A stretch of DNA of 64,000 nt from NCBI GenBank assembly GCA_014728035.1, contig WJMJ01000046.1, positions 1 to 64,000 on the forward strand, read 5' to 3'. The notes under the pieces are model-generated. The model was not told the DNA's origin, did not search any database, and worked only from the letters and a program-made list of their open reading frames with translations. The position numbers and the translations under genes were made by a program. Source of the DNA: Promethearchaeota archaeon. Lineage in GTDB: Archaea > Asgardarchaeota > Thorarchaeia > Thorarchaeales > Thorarchaeaceae. Shown here piece after piece: positions 35,493 through 44,054 of the stretch (positions are counted from its first letter, which is position 1; each line of letters opens with the position of its first letter).

Positions 35493-37643
35493 CTATCCCC
35501 AGATCCCAATCAGCCAGACATGGATTCCTGCAATGAGCGGGAGAAAAAGTGTTGCTGTCAGAGAAATCACTACAAGAAGGGTATTAATTGAGGGGCCAGC
35601 AGTATCCTTGAACGGGTCGCCAATCATGTCCCCGAGAACCGCGTTGTCATGAACTTCCTGATACTTAGGAGAATCATGAGGAATAGGTGATTCTGGTGAT
35701 TCTATTATCTTCTTAGCATTGTCCCATGCCCCTCCAGCATTCCCCATAAGTAAAGCCATCACAAGACCTACTAATACTGCACCCCCAAGGTATCCAGCTA
35801 ATGCAGACAATCCTAATAGCACACCAGTAAGAATGGTAAGAGCAATAGCAAGGATAGTCCCAGGAAGAAGCTCTCTCAATGCACCAGAAGTCGCAATACT
35901 AATACATTTGCCATAATCAGGTTTGGACGTTCCTTTAAGAATACCAGGATCCGCTTCAAATTGACGTCTGATTTCAGCAATCATTCTTTCCGAATTTCTT
36001 CCAACACCCAGAATCAGAATCGCTGAAAATGCAGCAGGAACAAGAGATCCAATGAATGCTCCAGCTAGTACGAATGGGCTTGCTAAATCGACCACTAACT
36101 GAGTTCCTAACAACTCTTTGGCAGACTCGATAAATGCTGCAAACAGGGCAAGAACAGAGATAGCTGAAGCACCGATTGCAAATCCTTTGGTTATTGCTTT
36201 GGCAGTATTTCCACTAGCATCAAGTTTGTCACACACTATAATTGCGTCTTCCCCAGCATCTGACTGTTCGATTACACCACGTGCATTATCAACAATAGGA
36301 CCGTAGGCGTCAGAACTCATAATCATCCCATTTGTTGAAAGAAGACCTACGGCTGCTATTGAAACTGCATAGAGTCCTCCTTCCCAGCCCCCAAGTCCTA
36401 GTGTGGTTCCATTTGAACCAAGCAAAAAGGATAGAACCAGAGAGAGAGCAATCACAAGTACAGATGGAACTGCACTCATAAGACCATATGAATAACCAGA
36501 CAAGACAAGATTTGCTGCACTCTTCTGTGCAGATTCAACCATTGTAGGAACCGGTTTGAAAGATCCCAATCCACGGTCATTAGTAAATACATCGGATGTA
36601 AATCCGATAGAAACACCCGCAATTAGACCAAGAATCGCAGATGCTGCAATTATCAAATCAAGCCCCAAGAAAAATATCACAGAGATAGTAAGCACTCCAA
36701 ACAGGACTGTGGTAAGATAGGTTCCTCGGTTCAATGCGGGGCCTGGGTCTTCATCACAATCAACCCGCTCGTCGTCACAACCCATACTCACTGTAAACAC
36801 ACCAAGTACCGATGATATTGTGCCTAAAGCAGCAATAAGCAAGGGTAAGAGACCAAAGGGCAGGGGCGGAGCCAAAGAAGCATCAATTGCAGCGCCCAAT
36901 ATTGCAGAAGCAAGAATTGCAGCAACATTACTATCAAACAAATCAGCACCAGTACCAGCAACATCACCAACATTATCACCTACAGCATCAGCAATAGCTG
37001 CTGGATTTCGAGGGTCATCTTCAGGAATGTGTAATTCGATTTTCCCAACAATATCTGCTGCTAAATCTGCAGTTTTGGTGTAAATGCCCCCACCGGCCTT
37101 TGCAAATAAAGCAACAGTACTAGCACCAAAAGAAAACCCAGTGATAACTTCCCATAGTTGAATAGAAGATATAGCTAGAAGCATATCCCAGAAAGAATAC
37201 AATAATCCAAGTCCAGCTAAGGCAATTCCTGCAATCATTAGCCCCATTACAGAACCTGCCTTGAAAGCAACATTAAATGAAGGATTTATTCCTTCTATGG
37301 CAGCTGCAGCGGTTCTACGATTTGCACGTGTTGCAATTACAATGCCCACATATCCTGCACTCATACTTGCTAATGAACCTAGAATGTACGAAATTGCGAT
37401 AGGTATTCCAAGTTCTCCAAATACAAACACAAGAATGACAGCAAGAACAAGTGTGAATACAGCAAGTATACGATATTGAATTTTAATGAAGGAATATGCA
37501 CCTTCTTCTATCAAGTGACTTACTTCACGCATTTTTTGATCACCCTCATCAAAGGCCATTACCTTGCGAAATGTGAGCAGTGAAACAAGAATTGCTATAA
37601 TTCCAGATAAGATTGTGACTCCTAAGAACACCAATGCAGACAT
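35493..37643 (-). CDS. hppA: Membrane-bound pyrophosphatase, K+-independent (H+-pumping type)
   Basis: 716 residues with 16 or so transmembrane helices. Substrate motifs: GGGIYTKTADLAADIVGKIE, DDPRNPAAIADAVGDNVGDVAGTGADLFDS, and a C-terminal GGAWDNAKKIIE...HDNAVLGDMIGDPFKDTAGPSIN. The segment GNTAKAITKG has Lys at the position that separates K+-independent (Lys) from K+-dependent (Ala) enzymes, pointing to a K+-independent H+ pump. It couples pyrophosphate hydrolysis to ion export. A short GGGG/CCCC hairpin over the stop codon (35487-35500) may end the transcript. Confidence 0.95.
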   Translation of the reverse strand: MSALVFLGVTILSGIIAILVSLLTFRKVMAFDEGDQKMREVSHLIEEGAYSFIKIQYRILAVFTLVLAVILVFVFGELGIPIAISYILGSLASMSAGYVGIVIATRANRRTAAAAIEGINPSFNVAFKAGSVMGLMIAGIALAGLGLLYSFWDMLLAISSIQLWEVITGFSFGASTVALFAKAGGGIYTKTADLAADIVGKIELHIPEDDPRNPAAIADAVGDNVGDVAGTGADLFDSNVAAILASAILGAAIDASLAPPLPFGLLPLLIAALGTISSVLGVFTVSMGCDDERVDCDEDPGPALNRGTYLTTVLFGVLTISVIFFLGLDLIIAASAILGLIAGVSIGFTSDVFTNDRGLGSFKPVPTMVESAQKSAANLVLSGYSYGLMSAVPSVLVIALSLVLSFLLGSNGTTLGLGGWEGGLYAVSIAAVGLLSTNGMIMSSDAYGPIVDNARGVIEQSDAGEDAIIVCDKLDASGNTAKAITKGFAIGASAISVLALFAAFIESAKELLGTQLVVDLASPFVLAGAFIGSLVPAAFSAILILGVGRNSERMIAEIRRQFEADPGILKGTSKPDYGKCISIATSGALRELLPGTILAIALTILTGVLLGLSALAGYLGGAVLVGLVMALLMGNAGGAWDNAKKIIESPESPIPHDSPKYQEVHDNAVLGDMIGDPFKDTAGPSINTLLVVISLTATLFLPLIAGIHVWLIGIWG

Positions 37644-37713
37644 CCAAATACCTCTACACTATAGTTAATATCAAGCTATATATTCTTTGCTCTAAACTAT
37701 GAAAAGAAAAGAA

Positions 37714-37732
37714 TCCGTGCACGCAGCACGGA
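37714..37732 (-). terminator. Terminator of the cyclophilin gene
   Basis: TCCGTGC/GCACGGA stem (7 bp) with an ACGCA loop, followed in the minus direction by TTCTTTTCTTTTC. Confidence 0.65.
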
Positions 37733-37747
37733 ATAATATTTGTAAAA

Positions 37748-38224
37748 CTAAACTTTTTGCAACTTATGTTCCTCTATTGCAGGATCTGATTCAAGTACAG
37801 TAACTTTGGTCATTTTATCGCCCTGTTTTATTTTAGGAATGACATCCAATCCTTCAGTGACCTGACCAAAGACGGTATGACGCCCATCAAGATGTTTAGT
37901 GTTTTTTTCGCTCAATACAATAAAGAACTGACTTCCACCAGTATCTCTTCCAGCATGAGCCATCGAGAGTGCACCGACTTTGTGTTTCTGGCGATGACCT
38001 CTTGTTTCACAAGGAATAGCATAACCAGGACCACCACGACCAGTTCCAGTTGGGTCTCCACCTTGAACAACAAAATCATCTACAACTCTATGAAATGTAA
38101 GACCATCGTAATAACCAGATTGCGCAAGAGTTACAAAATTCTTTACAGTATTAATGGCATCATCGGACCATAATTCTGCAACCATTTCGCCCCGATTGGT
38201 CTCAATCTTTACTTTCGTGACCAT
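37748..38224 (-). CDS. Cyclophilin-type peptidyl-prolyl cis-trans isomerase
   Basis: 158 residues, one cyclophilin domain: YYDGLTFHRVVDDFVVQGGDPTGTG (active-site Arg in FHR), GPGYAIPCE, GALSMAHAGRDTGGSQFFIVL (Gln and Phe), and HLDGRHTVFGQVTEG. It is a cytosolic foldase. The ATG at 38224 follows AGGTGAT; a GTG at 38233 is less likely. It is divergent from trm1. Confidence 0.95.
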   Translation of the reverse strand: MVTKVKIETNRGEMVAELWSDDAINTVKNFVTLAQSGYYDGLTFHRVVDDFVVQGGDPTGTGRGGPGYAIPCETRGHRQKHKVGALSMAHAGRDTGGSQFFIVLSEKNTKHLDGRHTVFGQVTEGLDVIPKIKQGDKMTKVTVLESDPAIEEHKLQKV

Positions 38225-38364
38225 AATTATCACCTATCAATTACAACGGTTAGAGGACATCTATGGCGAGAGCTAGTTTCCACCAAGGAAATGTCCAACC
38301 ATCTAAATATTCACATTCCTATCCCCTTATTAAGAATTCAATAGCTCTTTTGGTGTTGATTCAT

Positions 38365-39570
38365 GTGGTAGTACTAAAAGAATATAGTGAAGGAATCACA
38401 AAATTTCTATCAGCAGATGTGGAGCATTATGCGAATGAATATGGTCAGCCAACTACCGCTTTACCCATTTTCTACAATCCCAGAATGCGTCTGAATAGAG
38501 ACCTTTCTGTTTTATTCCTATCAGCTTGTATGAGTAAGTTCGAGATAGAAAGACTCTGTGAGCCATTGGGGGGTTCGGGAGTTAGATCATTAAGGTATCT
38601 AAATGAATGCCCATCTAGTCTTGAATGTCATGTTTTTGATATCAATCCACAAGCAATTGAGATTGCAAAAAAAAATCTAGCAACCCATATCGAGAATTCA
38701 CGTGCATTTGTCAAGATTGGCGATGCAAAGGTACTGATATTACAAGAGTCGAGAGAAAAACGATATGATTGCTTAGATATTGACCCTTTTGGGTCTCCTA
38801 CACCGTTTATGAACGGTGCAATTCAATCCCTAAAGCCAAAACAAGGGTTGTTAGCACTTACGGCAACAGACATGCCAGCATTATGCGGAGTCTATCCGGA
38901 TGTTGCGATTAGAAAATATAGTGGCAGATCAATTCGAAGTCCTTTTGCACATGAACAAGCAGTTCGACTCCTAATTGGCAAAGCCTATCACACTGCAGGA
39001 ATGAATGATGCTGCAATTAGACCATTAGTTGTGCTAAGTACAGACCACTATATTCGTGTATGGATGGAAGTGAAATCTAGTCGAACACAGGCTAACAAAC
39101 AAGCCAAATCAATAGGAATCGTCAGATTCTGTCCAAGATGTCTTGCGAGAGATATCCATTCAGTGAAGAATATATCAATGCTGACTGAATTCCAACACCT
39201 CAAGAATGAATGTGACCAAAATCCATCAATTGCAGGCCCATTGTGGATTGGAGAATTATTTGATAAAGAAATTCTACATAAAGCTAAGGAATTACTTCCC
39301 AAATACGAAACCCATTTTCATAAACGAGCAAGAAAAATAGTAGATATGATGATGGATGAAAGTGAAATCAAAAAGCCATTGTATAATGATATCCATTCAA
39401 TATGTGATGCCTATACATTATCACCTCCGAAATTCAGTGATGTTATGAAAAGACTTGAAGAGAGAGGATATGTAGTTTCAAGAACACATTTCAAATCAAC
39501 AGCAATAAGAACGGATGCTTCTGAAAAGATGATAAGAAAAACCATAGAAGAAATACTTGAAGAGAGATAG
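38365..39570 (+). CDS. trm1: tRNA (guanine26-N2)-dimethyltransferase Trm1
   Basis: About 401 residues from the GTG at 38365. It begins with the family-typical KEYSEGITKFLS. Motif I is EPLGGSGVRSLRYLNE, the catalytic region is DIDPFGSPTPFMNGA, and TATDMPALCGVYP and AIRKYSGRSIRSPFAHEQAVRLLIGKAYHTAG are further Trm1 hallmarks. A C-terminal zinc-like/wHTH part ends the protein. It methylates G26 of tRNA. The upstream ORF from 38263 reads through a TATA-like TAAATATT (38296), so the shorter start is preferred, though TTG/GTG codons at 38350-38356 also fit. Confidence 0.92.
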   Translation: MVVLKEYSEGITKFLSADVEHYANEYGQPTTALPIFYNPRMRLNRDLSVLFLSACMSKFEIERLCEPLGGSGVRSLRYLNECPSSLECHVFDINPQAIEIAKKNLATHIENSRAFVKIGDAKVLILQESREKRYDCLDIDPFGSPTPFMNGAIQSLKPKQGLLALTATDMPALCGVYPDVAIRKYSGRSIRSPFAHEQAVRLLIGKAYHTAGMNDAAIRPLVVLSTDHYIRVWMEVKSSRTQANKQAKSIGIVRFCPRCLARDIHSVKNISMLTEFQHLKNECDQNPSIAGPLWIGELFDKEILHKAKELLPKYETHFHKRARKIVDMMMDESEIKKPLYNDIHSICDAYTLSPPKFSDVMKRLEERGYVVSRTHFKSTAIRTDASEKMIRKTIEEILEER

Positions 39571-39573
39571 AAA

Positions 39574-40161
39574 ATGGGCAAGTCAGACCGTAAACGAGAA
39601 CATTACTATAGAGAAGCAAAGCGGAAAGGATATCGAAGTAGGTCAGCTTTCAAGTTAAAGCAGATTGCTAAAAAATACAAAATGCTTCAAGGAGTAGATA
39701 GAGTTCTTGAACTTTGCAGTGCACCAGGGGGATGGACTCAAGTCTTACGAGAACTAGACCACACATTAGAAATTGTGGCTGTGGACTTGGATAGGATGCC
39801 GCCTATTCAAAGAGTCAAATTCATTCAAGGAGATATTACGGATCCTGAAGTGATGGAAAGAATAAAGGAGCTGACTGGAGGGTCTGTTGACTTGGTTCTT
39901 TCTGACTGTTCACCAAATGTAACAGGTACATGGACGCTAGATGTAGCTAGGCAATTGCATCTTGCAGAAACTACCGTGAAAATAGCAGACGGACTACTCA
40001 CTAAGGAAGGCAAGGTTTTAGCTAAGGTTTTCCAAGGGAAAGGCTTCCAGCAGTTCCTTCAAGGTGTAAGAGACAGGTATCGCTCAGTGAAGCTAGTGAA
40101 ACCAGATGCTTCGAGAAAGTCTAGTGCAGAAATCTATCTTTTAGCTTTACATCCTAAATAG
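39574..40161 (+). CDS. rlmE: RlmE/FtsJ-like 23S rRNA 2'-O-methyltransferase
   Basis: 195 residues. N-terminal RSRSAFKLKQIAKKY carries the catalytic Lys of the K-D-K-E tetrad, motif I is VLELCSAPGGWTQVL, the Asp is in DLVLSDCSPN, the second Lys is in VLAKVFQGKGF, and Glu is in SAEIYLLA. It methylates a 23S rRNA uridine ribose (possibly a tRNA). It follows trm1 with a 3-base gap, an RNA-modification operon. Confidence 0.93.
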   Translation: MGKSDRKREHYYREAKRKGYRSRSAFKLKQIAKKYKMLQGVDRVLELCSAPGGWTQVLRELDHTLEIVAVDLDRMPPIQRVKFIQGDITDPEVMERIKELTGGSVDLVLSDCSPNVTGTWTLDVARQLHLAETTVKIADGLLTKEGKVLAKVFQGKGFQQFLQGVRDRYRSVKLVKPDASRKSSAEIYLLALHPK

Positions 40162-40170
40162 TAGTAAGAG

Positions 40171-40192
40171 AGAGGACTATTAGAGGTCCTCT
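40171..40192. terminator. Hairpin between convergent rlmE and TFE-beta-like genes
   Basis: AGAGGAC/GTCCTCT stem (7 bp), 8-nt loop, overlapping the stop codon of the minus-strand gene. Confidence 0.45.
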
Positions 40193-40539
40193 GAGCTTAC
40201 TAACCAGATCTCCATTTCTTTGCAAGCAACAGGAGAATCGGGCTGTCTAATTCCGCATTTGCTTATTTTCAAGCAATGGAAACATGGACATCCGTTTAGG
40301 TCCGAAAGACTGCTACGTGCGGATTCGGCATCGGTAGTATCTTTCATGAAATATCTTGAATCTTCTTGGTCTTGTTTTTGCATCTTTATCAATCCCTCAG
40401 ACATCATTTGTTCAATTATTGGTTTTATCACTTGAGAGTCGATACCAAGTTCAGAAGCAATCTCCTCAATGAGTAGACCTTTGCCACCTGCAGTACGAAT
40501 GATGTTCAGTACTTCTTTGGCTAAATCATTCATCGACAT
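40180..40539 (-). CDS. TFE-beta/RPC34-like transcription factor with a C-terminal Fe-S motif
   Basis: About 119 residues. A winged helix fills the first ~70 residues (VLNIIRTAGGKGLLIEEIASELG, VIKPIIEQMMSEGLI). The C terminus has four or five cysteines in GCPCFHCLKISKC...VACKEMEIWL. This matches the C..C....KC..G.I.P..C.....WL cluster of archaeal TFE-beta and eukaryotic RPC39/RPC34, where it binds a [4Fe-4S] cubane. With TFE-alpha (not in the window) it would stabilise the open promoter complex. The start at 40539 or 40533 (AGGT upstream) is preferred over 40638. It heads the Gar1-SRP19 strand group on the minus strand. Confidence 0.78.
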   Translation of the reverse strand: MSMNDLAKEVLNIIRTAGGKGLLIEEIASELGIDSQVIKPIIEQMMSEGLIKMQKQDQEDSRYFMKDTTDAESARSSLSDLNGCPCFHCLKISKCGIRQPDSPVACKEMEIWLVSSEDL

Positions 40540-40654
40540 GACCTTTAATCTGACGCATGGCAACAGAAAAACAATAACATGGTAACGTATTAATAGTTCG
40601 GAAGAGGCGATGCCAAAACGATTGTTTTTTATCATCAATGAGCTAAAATGTACA

Positions 40655-40924
40655 TCATTTTCTGTACAAATACATTACTTTGCCAACAAATTCCTCTAGA
40701 CTTCCTCGTTTATCTCCGGAATTTGGTTCGTTTCCTGATTTCTTTGAGGGTTCGGCGCGGATTGCGATATAAGGGGAATTGACTGGTCCAAACACGTCGA
40801 TAATAGTACCCACAAAGGTAATTTCTTTGTCAACTACTTCTCCACCAATAGGAGGTGTCTTCTTACACCTTACAATCAGTGAACCACGTGTCGATATATG
40901 TAGAGCAGTTCCAAGTCGTCTCAA
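40655..40924 (-). CDS. gar1: H/ACA RNA-protein complex component Gar1
   Basis: 89 residues of the Gar1 six-stranded barrel: LGTALHISTRGSLIVRC at the start, GGEVVDKEITFVGTIIDVFGPVNSPYIAI (the Gar1 hallmark) and a C-terminal GKVMYLYRK. It binds Cbf5 in H/ACA guide complexes that make pseudouridine in rRNA and tRNA. It is followed downstream by the TFE-beta gene and preceded by SRP19, a typical archaeal neighbourhood. Confidence 0.93.
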   Translation of the reverse strand: MRRLGTALHISTRGSLIVRCKKTPPIGGEVVDKEITFVGTIIDVFGPVNSPYIAIRAEPSKKSGNEPNSGDKRGSLEEFVGKVMYLYRK

Positions 40925-40939
40925 AATTAATCACTCTCG

Positions 40940-41299
40940 TTAGCGACGGCGTCTTTTTCGTTTTCCCTTTCTCTTCTTAGTTTCCTGTTTGCGTTTGGCC
41001 TCACGTTGAGCAACGACACGCCTAAGACTCTTAGCCAGCATCAGTAGTAAACGCTTTTTCTTATGACCTTCAGGATTTTGAAGAATTAGATATCCTGGTC
41101 TATGGTACCAGCTTCGAGGATATCGTTTTTCAGGTTCTATCTCGAAGTCGAATTCAGCAGCCTCTGCCGCTTTTCGTAGAATACCAATATTGATATCGGG
41201 TGCTGCCAAGTTGGAAGGTATTCTTCTTCCTTCTGATCGTGATAGTTTTGAATCGAGATACGCTGGCCAGATAATTATTGCGTCTTTCTTTTTTCTCAT
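40940..41299 (-). CDS. srp19: Signal recognition particle protein SRP19
   Basis: 119 residues. IIIWPAYLDSKLSRSEGRRIPSNLA and ILRKAAEAAEFDFEIEPEKRYPRSWYHRPGYLIL are the SRP19 core. A long basic tail (KRKQETKKRKGKRKRRRR) binds 7S RNA. It assembles on SRP RNA so that SRP54 can bind. The ATG at 41299 follows GGAG; the longer ORF (41326) is less likely. The gap to gar1 is 15 bases. Confidence 0.95.
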   Translation of the reverse strand: MRKKKDAIIIWPAYLDSKLSRSEGRRIPSNLAAPDINIGILRKAAEAAEFDFEIEPEKRYPRSWYHRPGYLILQNPEGHKKKRLLLMLAKSLRRVVAQREAKRKQETKKRKGKRKRRRR

Positions 41300-41423
41300 C
41301 GAGAATACTCCTTGAGTGATATCCAAAGGTAGACTTGATTGAATTCTTTTTACCTTTGTCGTTTAGTCAATGAAGAACTTCATAAGAGAAACAATACGAA
41401 TCGAGGATACGGTGTAATCAACC

Positions 41424-41930
41424 ATGACTAGAAAAAGCAAAGACGTATACTTTTCAGAGATAGCTGATTTAGTATCGTCAAGAAGTACTTGCTTGAGAAA
41501 TCAAGTAGGTGCGGTAATTGTCAAAGACTCTCAAATCTTATCCACAGGATACAATGGTGCACCCAAAGGACTTCCGCACTGTGATGTTGTTGGGTGTGTT
41601 CGAGAAAAAAGAGGGACAAAGTCGGGAGAGAGACATGAGCTTTGTCGTGGACTTCATGCAGAACAGAATGCAATTATCCAAGCTGCGTATCATGGCGTTT
41701 CTGTGAACAAGGGGATAATCTATATCACTACTATGCCGTGTAGCATATGTACAAAGATGCTAATTAACGCAGGAATTAGAGAGATTGTCTATATCGAACC
41801 ATATGATGACGAATTAACCAAATCGTTGCTAAATGATTCAAAGCTAATCGTCCGACAAGTTAGTATTCTCAGAAAATATGGAAAACACGCACAACAAAGA
41901 ACACAATCTGCTGGAAAGGTTAAAGAGTGA
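41424..41930 (+). CDS. Deoxycytidylate deaminase
   Basis: 168 residues of the cytidine/deoxycytidylate deaminase fold. The zinc and proton-shuttle residues are HAEQNAI (~76) and [14 protein letters not shown] (~105), and [29 protein letters not shown] is typical of dCMP deaminases. An insert [19 protein letters not shown] adds two cysteines, as in ComEB-type enzymes. It supplies dUMP for thymidylate synthesis. It overlaps the region upstream of pyrB, and both belong to pyrimidine metabolism. Confidence 0.92.
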   Translation: MTRKSKDVYFSEIADLVSSRSTCLRNQVGAVIVKDSQILSTGYNGAPKGLPHCDVVGCVREKRGTKSGERHELCRGLHAEQNAIIQAAYHGVSVNKGIIYITTMPCSICTKMLINAGIREIVYIEPYDDELTKSLLNDSKLIVRQVSILRKYGKHAQQRTQSAGKVKE

Positions 41931-41970
41931 CCTGTGGGCGTTTAGAATCCCAGAGACCGAGGTAATGTCA

Positions 41971-42885
41971 ATGGGTGAACTTCATAATTTGATATCAATC
42001 CATGATCTTAGTCGTGAAGACATAGATATGATTCTTGAATGTGCACAAAAAATGGAAGATATAGCAGTCAAAAGAAGCAAGAAATATAGTAGTAAAATTA
42101 TGGCTTGTCTGTTTTTTGAAGCTTCAACCAGAACAAGATTGTCATTTGAAAGTGCTATGATAAGACTAGGTGGAAGAGTACTAGGTTTTGCGGATGTAGC
42201 AGCGTCGAGCGCTGGAGGAAAAGGAGAAACTCTTGCGGACACCATTCGAACTGTAGAAAGGTATGCAGACATCATAGTAATACGACACCCCCTTGATGGT
42301 TCTGCTCGCGTTGCAGCAGAATTTTCAGAGATACCAATCATCAATGCGGGAAGTGGTTCTGAGGAACATCCTACTCAAGCACTGTTAGACCTATATTCCA
42401 TAAAGAAGATGAGAGGCACAATTGATGGTTTATCAATCTCATTGTGTGGAGACCTCAAATATGGCAGAACCGTTCACTCATTAGGAATGGCATTAGCATG
42501 CTATGATGTAAAAGTAAAACTTGCTGCTCCAACTGCGTTAAAAATGAAGCCAGCAATAATCGAAGAGATGAAACGGGCGGGAATTGAAGTTATCCAAGTT
42601 GACACCCTTGATGAAGCAATTGAAGATGCTGATGTAGTATACATGACAAGAATTCAGAAAGAAAGATTTCCGGATAGAAGGGAATACGATGCTGTAAAAG
42701 GAAAGTTCAGACTGACTGAACCAGACGTTAAAAGAATGAAAGAGGATACAATCATTCTCCATCCACTACCAAGAGTTGATGAGATTACTGCTGATGTGGA
42801 TTCGACTCCACAAGCAAAATATTTCGACCAAGTATACAATGGAGTAGTGACAAGAATGGCTATTCTCGACTTAATTCTTGGTTAG
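41971..42885 (+). CDS. pyrB: Aspartate carbamoyltransferase catalytic subunit
   Basis: 304 residues, the normal ATCase length. The carbamoyl-phosphate site is FFEASTRTRLSFESA (~43-57), then SSAGGKGETLADT with the flexible Lys loop, HPTQALLDL (~130), and LHPLPRVDEI near the C terminus. It makes carbamoyl-aspartate, the first committed step of pyrimidine synthesis. The ATG at 41971 follows GAGGT at good spacing; the ORF from 41878 would overlap the deaminase. No pyrI is adjacent. The stop overlaps the convergent regulator gene by 4 bases. Confidence 0.95.
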   Translation: MGELHNLISIHDLSREDIDMILECAQKMEDIAVKRSKKYSSKIMACLFFEASTRTRLSFESAMIRLGGRVLGFADVAASSAGGKGETLADTIRTVERYADIIVIRHPLDGSARVAAEFSEIPIINAGSGSEEHPTQALLDLYSIKKMRGTIDGLSISLCGDLKYGRTVHSLGMALACYDVKVKLAAPTALKMKPAIIEEMKRAGIEVIQVDTLDEAIEDADVVYMTRIQKERFPDRREYDAVKGKFRLTEPDVKRMKEDTIILHPLPRVDEITADVDSTPQAKYFDQVYNGVVTRMAILDLILG

Positions 42886-43604
42886 GATTCTAAGTTATGA
42901 AGTTCCTTCACGAGAGAATCAATGGAACCAATCTTACTGATTGCAAGAGGTATCTGCATCTGTTCAGCTAGTTCCAGAGCAAGTCTATCAATATTTGAAA
43001 CCCCATGAAGAACAACCATAGTTGGTTTGAACTCTTGAGACTTAATTGCAATCATGGGTGCTCGTCCGGTATTTACCTTGGTGAAGAGCAGACATCGTTC
43101 AGTTGTGGCACCAAAAAGTTTCAAAAACGCCTCGCTATCCAGTTCCTTAACAGCTCGCTCTACATCAACTAGTGTGTATCCATAAATCTCCTTTTCTAAA
43201 AGATCATCACCAATCTTGACGACACATTTCAGTTTTTCAGCAAATTTCTTCATTGTGATCGGAGCTGAAAAATCACTCATGGCCAACACAATATTCAGGT
43301 CAACCAGACTTACATCCATCAAGCGAATAAAGGCAGATATGATTTGACCGCCATTCTGTTCATCCAATTCTATGAGAGCGAGAACAAATCGGCGAATTGT
43401 TGCGGTGCCGGGAGATTTTCGTCTGCCTGATTCATAATCACTAATCACACTTGGACTTATGTCTAAATGATTAGCTAATACTATTTGGGGCAGTCTAAAA
43501 CGCTCTCTCCACAGACGCATTGTGGCTCCTGGGCTGTCCGATAGTGCAATCTCTCCTGCGATTCTTCTACCAAGGCGCTCACGCACTGAGGATTGATAGG
43601 ACAT
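42882..43604 (-). CDS. Archaeal helix-turn-helix regulator (COG1709-like)
   Basis: 240 residues. An N-terminal XRE-type HTH (~32-75: LPQIVLANHLDISPSVISDYESGRRKSPG) precedes a conserved archaeal C-terminal domain (ERCLLFTKVNTGRAPMIAIKSQEFKPTMVVLHGVSNIDRLALELAEQMQIPLAIS) that probably senses a ligand. The combination is typical of the COG1709 group of predicted transcriptional regulators. Target genes are unknown. Confidence 0.85.
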   Translation of the reverse strand: MSYQSSVRERLGRRIAGEIALSDSPGATMRLWRERFRLPQIVLANHLDISPSVISDYESGRRKSPGTATIRRFVLALIELDEQNGGQIISAFIRLMDVSLVDLNIVLAMSDFSAPITMKKFAEKLKCVVKIGDDLLEKEIYGYTLVDVERAVKELDSEAFLKLFGATTERCLLFTKVNTGRAPMIAIKSQEFKPTMVVLHGVSNIDRLALELAEQMQIPLAISKIGSIDSLVKELHNLES

Positions 43605-43829
43605 GATTAATCAGATTTTACCTGCAAAGATAAGCATTTCGACTATTGCCGAACTATATGACGGCATCCTTTCTTCACTCATACATACGAAATTAAACCT
43701 TGAAAAAGTTGAAAGAATTTGAGTACTCGAAAAAATAATACCAACCAGGTTTCTACCAAATTCTATCAAAAATGAGTTCTTTGCCAAATCAATTCACTCA
43801 AACAAGGGGAGAGAGTATCAAAAAGTAAC

Positions 43830-43969
43830 TGGTGGGCCGGCCCGGATTTTCACACATTCTGTAATTCAGATTAGGCTTTGAACCGGGGATCCCGTGGATC
43901 TCTGCGGTTCGGGTATGATACCAAAACCATCCCAAACCACGAATCATAGCCAAGCTAGACCACCGACCC
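43830..43969 (-). tRNA. tRNA-Pro(TGG) with two introns
   Basis: Acceptor stem GGGTCGG/CCGGCCC with A73 and CCA. Anticodon stem CGTGG/CCACG with loop TTTGGG+T, anticodon TGG. A 32-nt canonical 37/38 intron lies at 43899-43930: exon TTTG pairs with intron CAGA, and the intron ends GA^T. A second, 30-nt intron at 43847-43876 lies in the T-loop after TTCAAA (59/60), before T60 and CCGGG. The overall design is the same as tRNA-Leu. Confidence 0.93.
43847..43876 (-). other. T-loop intron (59/60) of tRNA-Pro
   Basis: 30 nt built as 1 + 9-nt arm + 5-nt loop (AATTA) + 9-nt arm + TGAA + AA. The core stem TCTG/CAGA is extended by further pairs with two mismatches. The terminal TGAA pairs perfectly with T54-T55-C56-A57. 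Confidence 0.87.
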
Positions 43970-44054
43970 ATGATGTTAGATGACTGGAAGGCAGAACAGC
44001 CAATCAGACACGTATCGGTTTTTCCCCGTCAAAGCGTTATAAGACTAGCGCTAT

